Origin: Binatus sp963789715
GTDB lineage: Bacteria; Desulfobacterota; Binatia; Binatales; Binataceae
Assembly (NCBI GenBank): GCA_963789715.1
Contig: CAWBLQ010000003.1
Span: 186,001-250,000, forward strand
Reading direction: 5' to 3'
Length of the DNA: 64,000 nucleotides
The position numbers were made by a program, and so were the translations under genes. Shown here in pieces: positions 26,375 to 35,793 of this stretch (its first letter is position 1; each line of letters begins with the position of its first letter). The notes below the pieces were generated by a model. That model did not search any database and was not told the DNA's origin. It saw nothing but the letters and a program-made list of their open reading frames with translations.

Positions 26375-26992
26375 ATGAGTTTGATTTTTGCCGCCAGCGC
26401 AATCGTCGTTGCCGGAGGACGCAGTTCGCGGATGGGCCGGCCGAAGGCGTCTCTCGATTTTGACGGCGTGCCCCTGCTGACGAGAATTATCTCCGAGCTG
26501 CAACGGCGCTTTGTGGATATCGTCGTGGTTGCAGGCCCCGGGTCTCGGGATTTGTTTGAGGCAAGTCGTAGCGAGATAAAAATCGTACGCGATGAGACCG
26601 CGTTTCAGGGGCCAGCAGACGCGCTCCGGCGCGGCCTTGACGCTGTTGCCAATCAGGTCGCGTTCGCTTGCTCGTGCGATCTGCCGCTGCTCGATTCCGA
26701 TGTCGCGGCGGAGATCGTAGCGATGCTTGGCGACTTCGACGCGGCGATTCCAGTCGTCGGCGACAAGTTTCAACCGCTGCACGCCGTCTATCGCAAGCGA
26801 TGCGCCGGCGCGCTCGACACGCTCGCTGCGCGGGGAGAGTCGCGCCTGAGCGCGATCGCCGATGCGGTCAATACGCGGAGAGTCGATGAGCGTGAGCTCA
26901 AAACGATCGACCCGCAGCTCAGGAGTTTTTTCAACGTGAACACGCCCGACGACTACCGGCGCGCGCTCGAGATGGCAGGCCTCGCCGGATAG
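26375..26992 (+). CDS. mobA: Molybdenum cofactor guanylyltransferase MobA
   Basis: 205 residues. The nucleotide-binding signature is AIVVAGGRSSRMGRPKASL near the N-terminus. The metal-binding Asp is in FACSCDLPLLDSD, followed by PLHAVYRKRCAGAL, all in the MobA order. The C-terminus FFNVNTPDDYRRALE matches the family's FxNINTPEDL ending. It transfers GMP from GTP to molybdopterin to give the bis-MGD form used by DMSO-reductase-type enzymes. The ATG at 26375 fits the motif spacing. The gene is convergent with gcvPB, with six bases between the stops. Confidence 0.9.
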   Translation: MSLIFAASAIVVAGGRSSRMGRPKASLDFDGVPLLTRIISELQRRFVDIVVVAGPGSRDLFEASRSEIKIVRDETAFQGPADALRRGLDAVANQVAFACSCDLPLLDSDVAAEIVAMLGDFDAAIPVVGDKFQPLHAVYRKRCAGALDTLAARGESRLSAIADAVNTRRVDERELKTIDPQLRSFFNVNTPDDYRRALEMAGLAG

Positions 26993-26998
26993 CCGCCG

Positions 26999-28525
26999 CT
27001 ACGCTTTCTTCTCCCAGCGCAGAATCGGGCGGCGCGCTGCCAGCGCTTCATCCACGCGCGAGACCGGCAGGGTCTGCGGCGCGTTTTTGACGCGCTCGGG
27101 ATCGGTCAATGCTTCGTCGTAAATCCGTTCCATCGCATTGACGAAGCTGTCCAGAATTTCCTTGCTCTCGGTCTCGGTCGGCTCGATCATCAGCGCGCCG
27201 GGCACCACCAGCGGGAAATAAATCGTCGGCGGATGGATGCCGAAGTCGAGCAGGCGCTTGGCGATTTCGAGCGTGCTTACGCCGGCGCGCTTTTCGAGGT
27301 CGTGCGCGAGCACGCATTCATGCATCGAGGGCTCGCCGCTCGCACTGGGAAAGTGCGGCTGCAGGCGTTTGCGCACGTAATTCGCGCCGAGGATCGCCAG
27401 CCGGCTCGCCATCCCCAGCCCGTCGCCGCCGAGCGCGAGGATATACGCGTACGCGCGCACGATCATGCCGAAGTTGTTGTGAAACGAGCGCATTCGTCCG
27501 ATCGAATCTGGCCGCTCGGCGTCGAATTCGTAGCCGGCGCCGGAATGCTTCAGGCGGGGCAATGGCAGGAACGGCTCGAGATGCTTCTTCACCGCGACCG
27601 GTCCCGCGCCCGGGCCGCCACCGCCGTGCGGAGTCGAAAAAGTCTTGTGCAAATTCAGCTGCACGATGTCCGCGCCCATGTGTCCCGGTTTTGCGACACC
27701 CAGCAGCGCGTTCATGTTCGCGCCGTCCAGGTAGAGCATCGCGCCGCGCTCATGCAACGCAGCCGCGATATCTTGGATTTCCGGCTCGAGGATTCCGAGC
27801 GTGTTCGGGTTGGTGACCATCATCGCGGCCACGTCGTCGCTCACCAGCCGGCGAACTTCGGCCGCCTCCAGGTAGCCGCGCCTGTTCGATTTCGCGACGA
27901 TCACCTCGAAGCCCGCCAGCGTGCAGCTGGCCGGATTGGTGCCGTGCGCGGTGTCGGGGATGATCACCTTGTGCCGCACTTCGCCGCGCTTGCGATGATA
28001 CGCGCGGACCATCAACAGCCCCGTCAACTCGCCCTGCGCGCCGGCCGCGGGATGCAGCGTCACGGCGTCCATGCCCGTGATCTCGGCGAGCGCAGCTTCC
28101 ATCCGCGCGATCAGTTCAAGCGCGCCCTGGGCAAGATGCGCCGGGGTCGCAGGATGCAGCCCCGCCAGGCCAGGCAGAGCCGTCAGCTCGTCGTTCACGA
28201 CGGGGTTGTACTTCATCGTGCACGATCCGAGCGGGTAGAACTGGAGCGCCTGCGCGAAGTTGAGCTGCGACAAACGCATGAAGTGCCGCAACACCTGCGG
28301 CTCGCTCAGCTCGGGAAAGCCGGGAAGGTCCTCGCGGCAAAGCTCCGCGCCGAGGATTTCAGCACCACGCCGCTGGCCGGCGGCTCGCGGCGACAGGTCA
28401 GTGCCGCGGCGGCCTTCGGATGAAAGCTCGAAAATAAGCGGCACGCCTGCCATCGGCTCGATCCGGTCGAGAGTCGCAGGAGTTTCGAGGACCGCGGCCG
28501 GGGTAATTCTGCCCGCACTTGCCAT
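26999..28525 (-). CDS. gcvPB: Glycine dehydrogenase (decarboxylating) subunit 2
   Basis: 508 residues, the C-terminal half of glycine decarboxylase in two-subunit form. The PLP lysine lies in LNLHKTFSTPHGGGGPG. Other P-protein signatures are FYPLGSCTMKYNP, HPAAGAQGELTGLL, IPDTAHGTNPAS and the C-terminal HPPTIYFPLVVPGALMIEPT. With subunit 1 it decarboxylates glycine and passes the methylamine to lipoyl-GcvH. The ATG overlaps the gcvPA stop by one base (TGATG), indicating coupled, stoichiometric synthesis. Confidence 0.96.
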   Translation of the reverse strand: MASAGRITPAAVLETPATLDRIEPMAGVPLIFELSSEGRRGTDLSPRAAGQRRGAEILGAELCREDLPGFPELSEPQVLRHFMRLSQLNFAQALQFYPLGSCTMKYNPVVNDELTALPGLAGLHPATPAHLAQGALELIARMEAALAEITGMDAVTLHPAAGAQGELTGLLMVRAYHRKRGEVRHKVIIPDTAHGTNPASCTLAGFEVIVAKSNRRGYLEAAEVRRLVSDDVAAMMVTNPNTLGILEPEIQDIAAALHERGAMLYLDGANMNALLGVAKPGHMGADIVQLNLHKTFSTPHGGGGPGAGPVAVKKHLEPFLPLPRLKHSGAGYEFDAERPDSIGRMRSFHNNFGMIVRAYAYILALGGDGLGMASRLAILGANYVRKRLQPHFPSASGEPSMHECVLAHDLEKRAGVSTLEIAKRLLDFGIHPPTIYFPLVVPGALMIEPTETESKEILDSFVNAMERIYDEALTDPERVKNAPQTLPVSRVDEALAARRPILRWEKKA

Positions 28526-29874
28526 CACCGCACCTCCGCCATTGCCGCCGCAAGCCGGCTGAACTCGTCGCCGCGATTCATTTCGGTGACTGAGACCAGA
28601 ATCGAGTCGGAAAGTTCGGGATAATCGCCGCCGAGCGCGACACCGGCAAGGATTTGCTTGCGCTCGGCCGCTTCCAGAGCGCCCGGGGTGTTCGCGAGCT
28701 GCAGCGCGAACTCGTTGAAGAACGGTCCTGAAAAGCGCCGGCGAATGCCCGCGGCCTCCAGCACCTCGGCTGCCTGATGCGCCAGCTCGACGTTTCGCTC
28801 CGCCAGCTCGCGCAGTCCAATGCGGCCGATCAGCGAGAGATAGGCCGTCGCAGCCAGCGCGCAGAGCGAATGATTGGTGCAAATGTTCGAGGTCGCCCGC
28901 TCGCGGCGGATATGCTGCTCGCGGGTATTGAGCGTCAGACAAAAGGCGCGGCGCCCGTCACGATCGCGTGTCTGTCCCACCAACCGGCCCGGCATCTGGC
29001 GCAGATGAGTCATCCGCGCGGCCATGAAGCCAACACCCGGTCCGCCGAATTGAAGCGGCAGCCCGAAACTTTGACCCTCGCCGACGGCAAGGTCGACGCC
29101 AAGTTCGCCCGGCGCGCGAAGCAGACCCAGCGCGATGCCTTCGGCAGTCGCGGAGATGGCGAGCGCGCCAGCGCGATGCGTCATCTGCGCGATCGCGCCG
29201 AGCGGTTCGATCACGCCGAGCGCATTGGGATAACCGGTGACCGTGCACAGCAGGCGATCGTTCGCCACCAGATCGAGCGCGGCGATGTCGGTCGCGCCAG
29301 TCGCGTCGTCAAACGGAACCTCGACGATCTCGAGTCCCTTGAGCGCGCTCAGATAGGTGCGAATGGTGGCGCGATACTCCGGCCACAGCGCTCGCGAGAG
29401 TGCGACGACCTGGCGCCCGGGCAGCAGGCGCCGCGCCATCAGAACCGCCTCGGCCGCAGCCGACGCGCCGTCGTACATGCTGGCGTTGGCGACTTCCATC
29501 GCGGTGAGCTGCGTGATCAGCGTCTGAAACTCGAAAATTGCCTGCGTGGTTCCCTGGCTCGCCTCGGCCTGGTACGGCGTGTAGCTGGTCGCGAATTCGG
29601 CGCGTGCGATGACGGCGCGCACCGCGGCGGGCACATAATGTCGGTAGTAGCCGGCGCCGAGAAAGCTCACGAAGCCCGACGCGCCCGCGTTGCGAGCCGC
29701 CAGCGTTGAAATCTCGCGGACCACGTCGGCTTCGCTGCGTCCACGGTCGAGATTGATTGCTGCGCTCGCGCGCAGGTTCTCCGGCACATGCGCGATCAAG
29801 TCGTCAAGATGCTTTGCGCCGATCGTCTCGAGCATCGCCGCGACATCGGGGTCGGTATGTGGCATGAATCTCAT
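28525..29874 (-). CDS. gcvPA: Glycine dehydrogenase (decarboxylating) subunit 1
   Basis: 449 residues. It starts RFMPHTDPDVAAMLETIGAK and contains FLGAGYYRHYVPAAV, TSYTPYQAEASQGTTQAIFE and EGQSFGLPLQFGGPGVGFMA, all diagnostic of the N-terminal P-protein half. The PLP-binding lysine is on subunit 2, as expected. AGGAC lies about 11 bases before the ATG. It is the second gene of a gcvT-gcvPA-gcvPB operon; the 52-base gap to gcvT is too short to hold gcvH, which usually sits here. Confidence 0.96.
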   Translation of the reverse strand: MRFMPHTDPDVAAMLETIGAKHLDDLIAHVPENLRASAAINLDRGRSEADVVREISTLAARNAGASGFVSFLGAGYYRHYVPAAVRAVIARAEFATSYTPYQAEASQGTTQAIFEFQTLITQLTAMEVANASMYDGASAAAEAVLMARRLLPGRQVVALSRALWPEYRATIRTYLSALKGLEIVEVPFDDATGATDIAALDLVANDRLLCTVTGYPNALGVIEPLGAIAQMTHRAGALAISATAEGIALGLLRAPGELGVDLAVGEGQSFGLPLQFGGPGVGFMAARMTHLRQMPGRLVGQTRDRDGRRAFCLTLNTREQHIRRERATSNICTNHSLCALAATAYLSLIGRIGLRELAERNVELAHQAAEVLEAAGIRRRFSGPFFNEFALQLANTPGALEAAERKQILAGVALGGDYPELSDSILVSVTEMNRGDEFSRLAAAMAEVR

Positions 29875-29926
29875 GGAATCAACTTGTCCTCCGCCGGCTC
29901 CGCCTTCCGCTTCATCTGCAATTCAA

Positions 29927-31060
29927 TCACACGCGCGCAGTTGACGCCGCAGGTGGCTCGTCGCGCCGATAGAACGGCCGCGGCACGATTGTCGCCCGGG
30001 TTTTGCGCCCGCGAATTTCAACTTCGAGCGACTCGCCGACCACGGGCGGATTTTCCGTGCCCGCGAGCGCGAGATATGCCATCGCAATTGGCCGCTGAAT
30101 CGACGGCGCGAACGTCCCGCTCGTCACCATGCCGGCTTCGTCGCCGTCTCGAAATACCCGGTAGCCCTGACGTGCGACCATCCGGCCGTCGTCGGTCTGC
30201 AGCCCGACCAATGTTTTCTTCAGCCCCCGTTCGCGCTGCGCTGCGAGTGCCGCCGCACCGATGAACGGCCGCCCGAGCTTTACGAAGGTCGCCAGGCCCG
30301 CTTCAAGCGGCGACGAATTGCGATCGAGTTCGTGACCGTAGAGCGGCAGCCCCGCTTCGAGCCGCAACGTATCGCGCGCGCCCAGCCCGACCGGCTTGGC
30401 ATCGGCACTCGCGCCGGCGTCGAGAATCGCTTCGAACAACTGGCGCGCGCCGGCGTTATCCACGAACAGCTCAAAGCCGTCTTCGCCGGTATAGCCGGTA
30501 CGCGCCGCGAGGCAGGTGATTCCCGCGACTCGTCCGTCCGCGACGCCAAAGCGCGGAACGTCGGCGATGGGAAAATCCGCCAGCGTCGCCAGGATCGCGA
30601 CGGCCACCGGTCCTTGAACTGCGATCAGCGCGGTGGCGTCGCTCACATCCTCGAACTTCGCGCGCCCGCCGTTGAGTTCCGCGATCCATTCGCGATCCGT
30701 CTCGATGTTGGATGCGTTGACGCAGAGCATGTAGCGTTCCGGTCCGAGCCGATACACGATCAGATCGTCCAGAGTCCCGCCGTCCTCCGCGCACATGATC
30801 GTATATTGCGCGTGGCCCTGCTTGAGCCGCGCTGCGGAATTGGTGAAGGCCCGCTCGAGCGTCGCGAGCGCGTGCGGCCCGCTGATCTCGAATTCACCCA
30901 TGTGACTCAGGTCGAAAATTCCCGCCGAATTGCGCACCGCGAGATGCTCCTCGATGATCCCGCTGTAACTGACGGGCATCTCGAAGCCACCGAAAACCGT
31001 CATCCGTGCGCCGAGTTTCTGGTGAAGGTCGAACAGAACGGTGCGCTTGGGCGCGTTCAT
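29927..31060 (-). CDS. gcvT: Aminomethyltransferase, glycine cleavage T-protein
   Basis: 377 residues from the ATG at 31060. It shows LFDLHQKLGARMTVFGGFEMPVSY split over its N-terminus, IFDLSHMGEFEISG, the folate-site Asp in GGTLDDLIVYRL and the C-terminal MVTSGTFAPSIQRPIAMAYL. It transfers the aminomethyl carbon from GcvH to tetrahydrofolate, releasing ammonia and giving 5,10-methylene-THF. It starts the minus-strand gcv operon and is divergent from folD, the enzyme that oxidises the same folate product. No glycine riboswitch motif is apparent in the 130-base divergent region. Confidence 0.96.
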   Translation of the reverse strand: MNAPKRTVLFDLHQKLGARMTVFGGFEMPVSYSGIIEEHLAVRNSAGIFDLSHMGEFEISGPHALATLERAFTNSAARLKQGHAQYTIMCAEDGGTLDDLIVYRLGPERYMLCVNASNIETDREWIAELNGGRAKFEDVSDATALIAVQGPVAVAILATLADFPIADVPRFGVADGRVAGITCLAARTGYTGEDGFELFVDNAGARQLFEAILDAGASADAKPVGLGARDTLRLEAGLPLYGHELDRNSSPLEAGLATFVKLGRPFIGAAALAAQRERGLKKTLVGLQTDDGRMVARQGYRVFRDGDEAGMVTSGTFAPSIQRPIAMAYLALAGTENPPVVGESLEVEIRGRKTRATIVPRPFYRRDEPPAASTARV

Positions 31061-31171
31061 CAACGGCAAAATCGTAACAGACCCGGTTGAGTCGAACGAG
31101 ACGACCCCGCGCGATCTGCCAACAAGCGCCCGGCTTCTGTCCACAGCGCCTTGCTCGCCGCGATCCGGTGC

Positions 31172-31177
31172 TATAAT
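31172..31177 (+). promoter_or_regulatory. Consensus -10 box (TATAAT) of folD
   Basis: A perfect TATAAT ends 13 bases before the folD ATG. The best -35 candidate (TTGCTC at 31151-31156) has a short 15-base spacer. Transcription would begin about 6-8 bases before the ATG, leaving almost no leader. Confidence 0.45.
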
Positions 31178-31190
31178 CGACTGGTACCCG

Positions 31191-32093
31191 ATGGCAGCGA
31201 TCATCATGGATGGCCGGGCGCTGAGCGCGCATCTGATGCCGGAGTTGCGCGCCAACGTCGACGAACTCAAGAGCCAGTTCGGATGCACCCCGTCGCTGGC
31301 GGCGATACTGGTCGGCGACGATCCCGCCTCGCGGCAATACGTAAAGAACAAGCAGCGCGTGGCCGCCGAACTTGGATGCGCCAGCAGTACGGTGCGGATG
31401 AAGTCCGCAGACGCGACCACCGATGCGTTGCTCGGCGTGATCGCTGAACTCAACGCCGACGCGCGCGTCAATGCGATACTGCTCCAGCTGCCGATTCCTG
31501 ATTCCGTCGATCGCTTCCGCCTGTTCGACGCGATCGCGCCCGAGAAGGATCTCGACGCCGTCGGCTCGGCCAGCGTCGGCGGCTTTTATCGCGGTCAGTG
31601 GGGACGCTTTATACCGTGCACGCCGCGCGGCGTGCTTACCTTGCTCGACCATTACCAGGTTCCTGTCGATGGAGCGCGGGCCGTGGTTATCGGGCGCAGC
31701 GATATCGCCGGCAAGCCGACCGCGCTGATTCTCGGCGGGCGGCTGCGCAACGCGACGATTACCTGGTGCCATCGCCACACGCGCGATCTTGCCGCTATTT
31801 GCCGCGAGGCTGACATTCTCATCCCCTGCGTCGGCGCCGACACCGGCCGGCCATATCTGATAACCGCCGATATGGTGAAGCCGGGCGCGTGTGTGATCGA
31901 CGTGGGCTTTCGGCGTATCGGTCCGGGCAGATTCACCGGCGATGTCGATTTCGAAGCCGTGAAGCAAGTCGCGGGCTGGATCACTCTCAATCCCGGCGGC
32001 ACCGGACCCATGACTGTGCTGGCGCTGATGCAGAACCTGATCGACGCGACGCGGTATCAGCTCGGACTGCAGCGCGCCGCCTACACCGTCTGA
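31191..32093 (+). CDS. folD: Bifunctional methylene-THF dehydrogenase / methenyl-THF cyclohydrolase FolD
   Basis: 300 residues. The catalytic Tyr and Lys are in YVKNKQRVAAELG, the Gln of the cyclohydrolase site in LLQLPIPDSV, and the NADP-binding loop in VVIGRSDIAGKP. The C-terminal ITLNPGGTGPMTVLALMQN is the family ending (usually PGGVGPMT). The active-site Asp is retained, but the usual KDVDGF is KDLDAVG and the segment after it is changed, so it belongs to a divergent FolD branch. It interconverts methylene-, methenyl- and formyl-THF. It is divergent from gcvT and followed 10 bases later by the KimA-like permease. Confidence 0.93.
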   Translation: MAAIIMDGRALSAHLMPELRANVDELKSQFGCTPSLAAILVGDDPASRQYVKNKQRVAAELGCASSTVRMKSADATTDALLGVIAELNADARVNAILLQLPIPDSVDRFRLFDAIAPEKDLDAVGSASVGGFYRGQWGRFIPCTPRGVLTLLDHYQVPVDGARAVVIGRSDIAGKPTALILGGRLRNATITWCHRHTRDLAAICREADILIPCVGADTGRPYLITADMVKPGACVIDVGFRRIGPGRFTGDVDFEAVKQVAGWITLNPGGTGPMTVLALMQNLIDATRYQLGLQRAAYTV

Positions 32094-32103
32094 GAGCAGC
32101 CGC

Positions 32104-34170
32104 ATGACATCACCGCCGCCGATCGGTCCGAAGATCACCGGCTCGACCGGCGAACGATCGAGCAAGCGCACGCTGAGCGACGTGCTGATAGGACCGCCGC
32201 GCGACGTCCGCGACCCCGAAATCTTCCATCGTCTTTCGCTGGTGGCGTTTCTCGCGTGGGTCGGCCTGGGCTCCGACGGCTTGAGCTCCTCGTGTTACGG
32301 TCCCGAGGAGGCCTTCCTCGCGCTGGGGCACCATCAGTACCTGGCCGTGTTCCTCGCGATGCTGATGGCGCTGACGGTCTTCATTATCTCTGCGTCATAC
32401 TCGCAGACGATCGATCTTTTCCCGACCGGGGGCGGCGGCTACCTGGTCGCAACCAAACTGCTCGGCAAATACTTCGGACTGGTTTCCGGATCGGCGCTGG
32501 TCGTGGACTACGTGCTGACGATTGCGATTTCGATCGCGAGCGGCGCCGACGCGATCTTCAGCTTCCTGCCTGTCTCGTGGCTGCCCTTCAAGTTCTGGTT
32601 GTGCCTGCTGGTCGTGGTGCTGATGGTCTTGATGAATCTGCGCGGGGTGAAGGAATCGGTGCTCTCGCTGGTGCCGATCTATCTCGCCTTCATCGTGATG
32701 CACGTGTGGCTGGTCGGTTACGCGATTCTCAGCCGAGCGCCGGAGCTGCCGTCAATCGTGGGCCACGCGATGCGCGAGGTCCGCGCCAGCTCCCACAGCC
32801 TCGGGATATTGGCGCTCGCGGTGATTTTCTTCCGCGCCTACAGCCTTGGCGGCGGTACTTACACGGGAATCGAGGCGGTCAGCAACGGCCTGCCGATTCT
32901 GCGCGAGCCGCGCGCCGAGACCGGCAAGCGCACGATGATGTACATGGCAATATCGCTCGCCTTCCTCGCCGGCGGAATCCTGCTCGGCTACCTGCTGCTC
33001 AACGTCGAGGCCGAAACCGGCCAGACACTCAACGCTGTCATGTTCGAGCGGCTCGCTTCCGACTGGCAGGTACTCGGCTTGCACGTCGGTCCGGGAATCA
33101 TCACGTTCACGCTGCTGACCGAGGGCGCTTTGCTGTTCGTCGCCGCGCAGACCGGTTTCGTGGACGGACCGCGCGTACTGGCCACGATGGCGTCCGACCG
33201 ATGGTTGCCGCGGCGGTTCGCAAACCTGAGCGCGCGGCTGGTGACGCAGGACGGCGTCATGACTATCGGGCTCGCCGCCCTCCTGCTGCTCATCGGCACA
33301 CGGGCGAAAGTTGACGTGCTGGTGGTGCTGTATGCGATCAACGTTTTCGTGACCTTCACGCTCTCTCAGCTCGGTATGACGACGCATTGGTGGCTCGAGC
33401 GCAAAACCGAGAAGCGATGGATCCGCAAGCTGATCATCAATGGGGTCGGCACATTCTTCACGGCGTCAATCCTGGCGATCACGCTGACGCTGAAGTTCTA
33501 CGACGGTGGCTGGGTGACCGTCGTCATCACGGGCGCCCTGATTGTGCTGTGTTACGTTGTGCGACGCCACTACGAGCGGGTCGCGAAGGCGATCGAGCAG
33601 CTTGAGGCCGACATCCTGCCGAAACTGTACGCGGGCGAAAAGCTCGAGCCCGCCAAGCGCGATCCGGACGCGCCGACGGCCGCCATCCTGATCAGCGGCT
33701 ACAACGGCCTCGGCCTGGCGACGCTGTTCGCGGTGACCCAATTGTTCAAGGACGAATTCCGCAACGTAGTCTTCATCGGAGTTGGTGAGGTAGATGCGGC
33801 GCTCCTCAAGGGTCCCGAAGAAGTGCATGAGCTCGAGAAGCGGCTGAGCGAAGACTTGAACGAATATTGCCAGTTCGCCGCCGACCTTGGCCTTCATCCC
33901 GAACTGCGCGCCGGGCTGGCGCCCGACGTCGTCGTCGAGCTGCGCCGGCTATGCCTGGAAGTCGCGCACGAATTTCCCCGCGTCGTGTTCTTCGCCGGCA
34001 AGCTCATCTTCTCCGACGAGCTCGAGGGGTTTATCGGCCGCTTCCTACACAATCACACCTCGCTCGAAATGCAGAACTGGCTGCAGCTCTACGGCTACAG
34101 CCTGGTAATTCTGCCGATCCGCGTCGGCGCGGGCTCGATGGCGATACCCGAAACTTCGCAGGCCGCGTAG
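32104..34170 (+). CDS. APC-superfamily permease, KimA-like potassium importer candidate
   Basis: 688 residues with about 12 membrane helices in the first 490, then a cytosolic domain of about 190. The core shows LGSDGLSSSCYGPEEAF, DLFPTGGGGYLVATKLLG, GSALVVDYVLTIAISIASG, LMNLRGVKESV and GGTYTGIEAVSNGLPI. By recall these parallel Bacillus KimA (SSDALSSVAYG, PQGGGAYIVSKENLG, LLVDYILTVAVSISAGTDAI) more than ordinary amino-acid permeases. KimA is a proton-coupled potassium importer inhibited by c-di-AMP, and this genome encodes CdaA at 60.2 kb. The C-terminal domain (AAILISGYNGLGLATLFAVT) is longer and different from that of KimA. Amino-acid transport remains possible. Confidence 0.75.
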   Translation: MTSPPPIGPKITGSTGERSSKRTLSDVLIGPPRDVRDPEIFHRLSLVAFLAWVGLGSDGLSSSCYGPEEAFLALGHHQYLAVFLAMLMALTVFIISASYSQTIDLFPTGGGGYLVATKLLGKYFGLVSGSALVVDYVLTIAISIASGADAIFSFLPVSWLPFKFWLCLLVVVLMVLMNLRGVKESVLSLVPIYLAFIVMHVWLVGYAILSRAPELPSIVGHAMREVRASSHSLGILALAVIFFRAYSLGGGTYTGIEAVSNGLPILREPRAETGKRTMMYMAISLAFLAGGILLGYLLLNVEAETGQTLNAVMFERLASDWQVLGLHVGPGIITFTLLTEGALLFVAAQTGFVDGPRVLATMASDRWLPRRFANLSARLVTQDGVMTIGLAALLLLIGTRAKVDVLVVLYAINVFVTFTLSQLGMTTHWWLERKTEKRWIRKLIINGVGTFFTASILAITLTLKFYDGGWVTVVITGALIVLCYVVRRHYERVAKAIEQLEADILPKLYAGEKLEPAKRDPDAPTAAILISGYNGLGLATLFAVTQLFKDEFRNVVFIGVGEVDAALLKGPEEVHELEKRLSEDLNEYCQFAADLGLHPELRAGLAPDVVVELRRLCLEVAHEFPRVVFFAGKLIFSDELEGFIGRFLHNHTSLEMQNWLQLYGYSLVILPIRVGAGSMAIPETSQAA

Positions 34171-34182
34171 CCGCCGCGCCCA

Positions 34183-35670
34183 TCATTTGTCGGCCGGAGT
34201 GATCCGGTAGATCGCGAGGTGTTCGATGCGGTACCTCTCGACCACTCGGAAGCGCTTCGGATCGGGAAGCTCAGCGTTCACAGCGCCGCTATCCTTCCAG
34301 CTCACCAGCCATCCGCCGCCGGCCGCTGACACGCGCTCCTCAATAGTCATTCGCGCGGTCGCACTATCAAATCCCGGAATAGCTATTCGCGGGTTCGCGC
34401 CTGCGAAGTAGTAATCGAATGGAACTGAGTAATAGCCAAATGGAAATCCGCCATTGGCGACGTTGGCGGTGTCTTCGTTCGAAACGAACCCCGCCTCAAA
34501 GAAGACCGGATCCGATGACCCGCCTGTCGCCACTTGCGCGGCCAGCTCTCGCCACGGCTGCGGCCGGGAGCGGGCGAACGGCAGCAAGATCAAGCATGCC
34601 AGCGCTAAGCCTGCTGCCAGCAGGTTGCGCCACTTCGTGCTCCAGGCGCCGATCGACGCTGCAATCAACAACGACGCCGCCGCCATTCCCGGCGCAAGGT
34701 AGCGTGGATTGAACATCGGATGCAGGATCACGGACCCGACGATGAACGCCAGCGCCGGCAATGCGATCCAGGCGACCAGCAACCGAATCGGTTCGTCGGC
34801 ATCGCGTTCCACCGCACGGCCGAGCACCAGCCACAAGGTAAATCCTGCTGCGACCAGCCCCGCCGCTATTTTGGCCGCCGGCGGATAGTTGTACGGCGGA
34901 CCTAGGTAGTCCAGCCAATGACCGTAAATCAGGCCCTGACTCTGTTGAATCGCAACGGGGATGTAGGGGATGAACAAACCAATCGCGAGAGCTATCGCCA
35001 TCCACGCAAGCGTATCGCGCCTGCCGCGTGCAAAATCGCGCACCAGCATCGCGGCCTCCGTACCCAGAATCAGCAGCCCGGCCAGGTGCGTGTAGGGCAT
35101 CGCGGCGCCGAGGATTCCACAGCCGACCGCGCCGATGACGCCGGGCCGGGACCGCACTCGCCACAGCGTCAGCAGATGCGCGAGCGCGATCGCGCTGAAC
35201 ATCGGATACATTCGCGCGGTGTGCGCAAACACCACCGCCAGCGGGTTGAAGGCCCAAATCGCAGCCGCCGCCAGCGCCGCTTGCCCGTCGAACATTTCGC
35301 AGCCGAGCGCAAATACCAGCGCGAGCGTCGTCAGCGAAAAGATCACCGACATCGAGCGCAGTGAAATTTCGCTCAGCCCGAAAATCCGCGTGTAGAAGTG
35401 CAGCACGACATAGTAAAGAAGCTGCTTGCCCGGATCGTGCAGCACCGGCGTGCGAACAATAGCGCCGACCCCCGGCTTGGCCGCCGCCCACGCGCTGTAA
35501 GCCTCGCTTGCGCCCAGCGCGTCGGCGCCGAGATGAAACGAATAGATCAGCCCGGCGGCGACGAAGATGGCCGCGAAGATTTCAAGCGGCCGGCGCGCCG
35601 ACCTATCGCCCGATAACGATTTGATTGTCGCAGACCCGGGTTCTGCCGTGAGAATTTCCTTGTCCGCCAC
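34183..35670 (-). CDS. GT39-type (ArnT/PMT-like) integral membrane glycosyltransferase
   Basis: 495 residues with 10-12 hydrophobic segments. The first periplasmic loop (HLGADALGASEAYSAWAAA) sits where the family's acidic D/E catalytic motif lies; one Glu is kept. A second family feature is RSMSVIFSLTTLALVFALG, followed by NPLAVVFAHTARMYPMFSAI. The C-terminal 120 residues form a soluble domain. Relatives transfer sugars from polyprenyl phosphate to lipids or proteins on the periplasmic face. Donor and acceptor are not predictable. It is convergent with the permease (12 bases between stops) and divergent from the MATE gene. Confidence 0.8.
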   Translation of the reverse strand: MADKEILTAEPGSATIKSLSGDRSARRPLEIFAAIFVAAGLIYSFHLGADALGASEAYSAWAAAKPGVGAIVRTPVLHDPGKQLLYYVVLHFYTRIFGLSEISLRSMSVIFSLTTLALVFALGCEMFDGQAALAAAAIWAFNPLAVVFAHTARMYPMFSAIALAHLLTLWRVRSRPGVIGAVGCGILGAAMPYTHLAGLLILGTEAAMLVRDFARGRRDTLAWMAIALAIGLFIPYIPVAIQQSQGLIYGHWLDYLGPPYNYPPAAKIAAGLVAAGFTLWLVLGRAVERDADEPIRLLVAWIALPALAFIVGSVILHPMFNPRYLAPGMAAASLLIAASIGAWSTKWRNLLAAGLALACLILLPFARSRPQPWRELAAQVATGGSSDPVFFEAGFVSNEDTANVANGGFPFGYYSVPFDYYFAGANPRIAIPGFDSATARMTIEERVSAAGGGWLVSWKDSGAVNAELPDPKRFRVVERYRIEHLAIYRITPADK

Positions 35671-35793
35671 CGCGCGAGATATAGCGGATTTCGCGCGCGC
35701 GCACGATCTTCATCGCTGTGTGCGTGCCCGGCCGCCACCGCGAGCGTAGTCCATTGACTATCACGCCTCGTGCTGGCGTAACTGTTCACAATC

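Noticed and set aside
31061..31190. Possible glycine riboswitch upstream of gcvT
   Set aside because: The minus-strand leader lacks the conserved glycine aptamer motifs; only 130 bases separate gcvT and folD.
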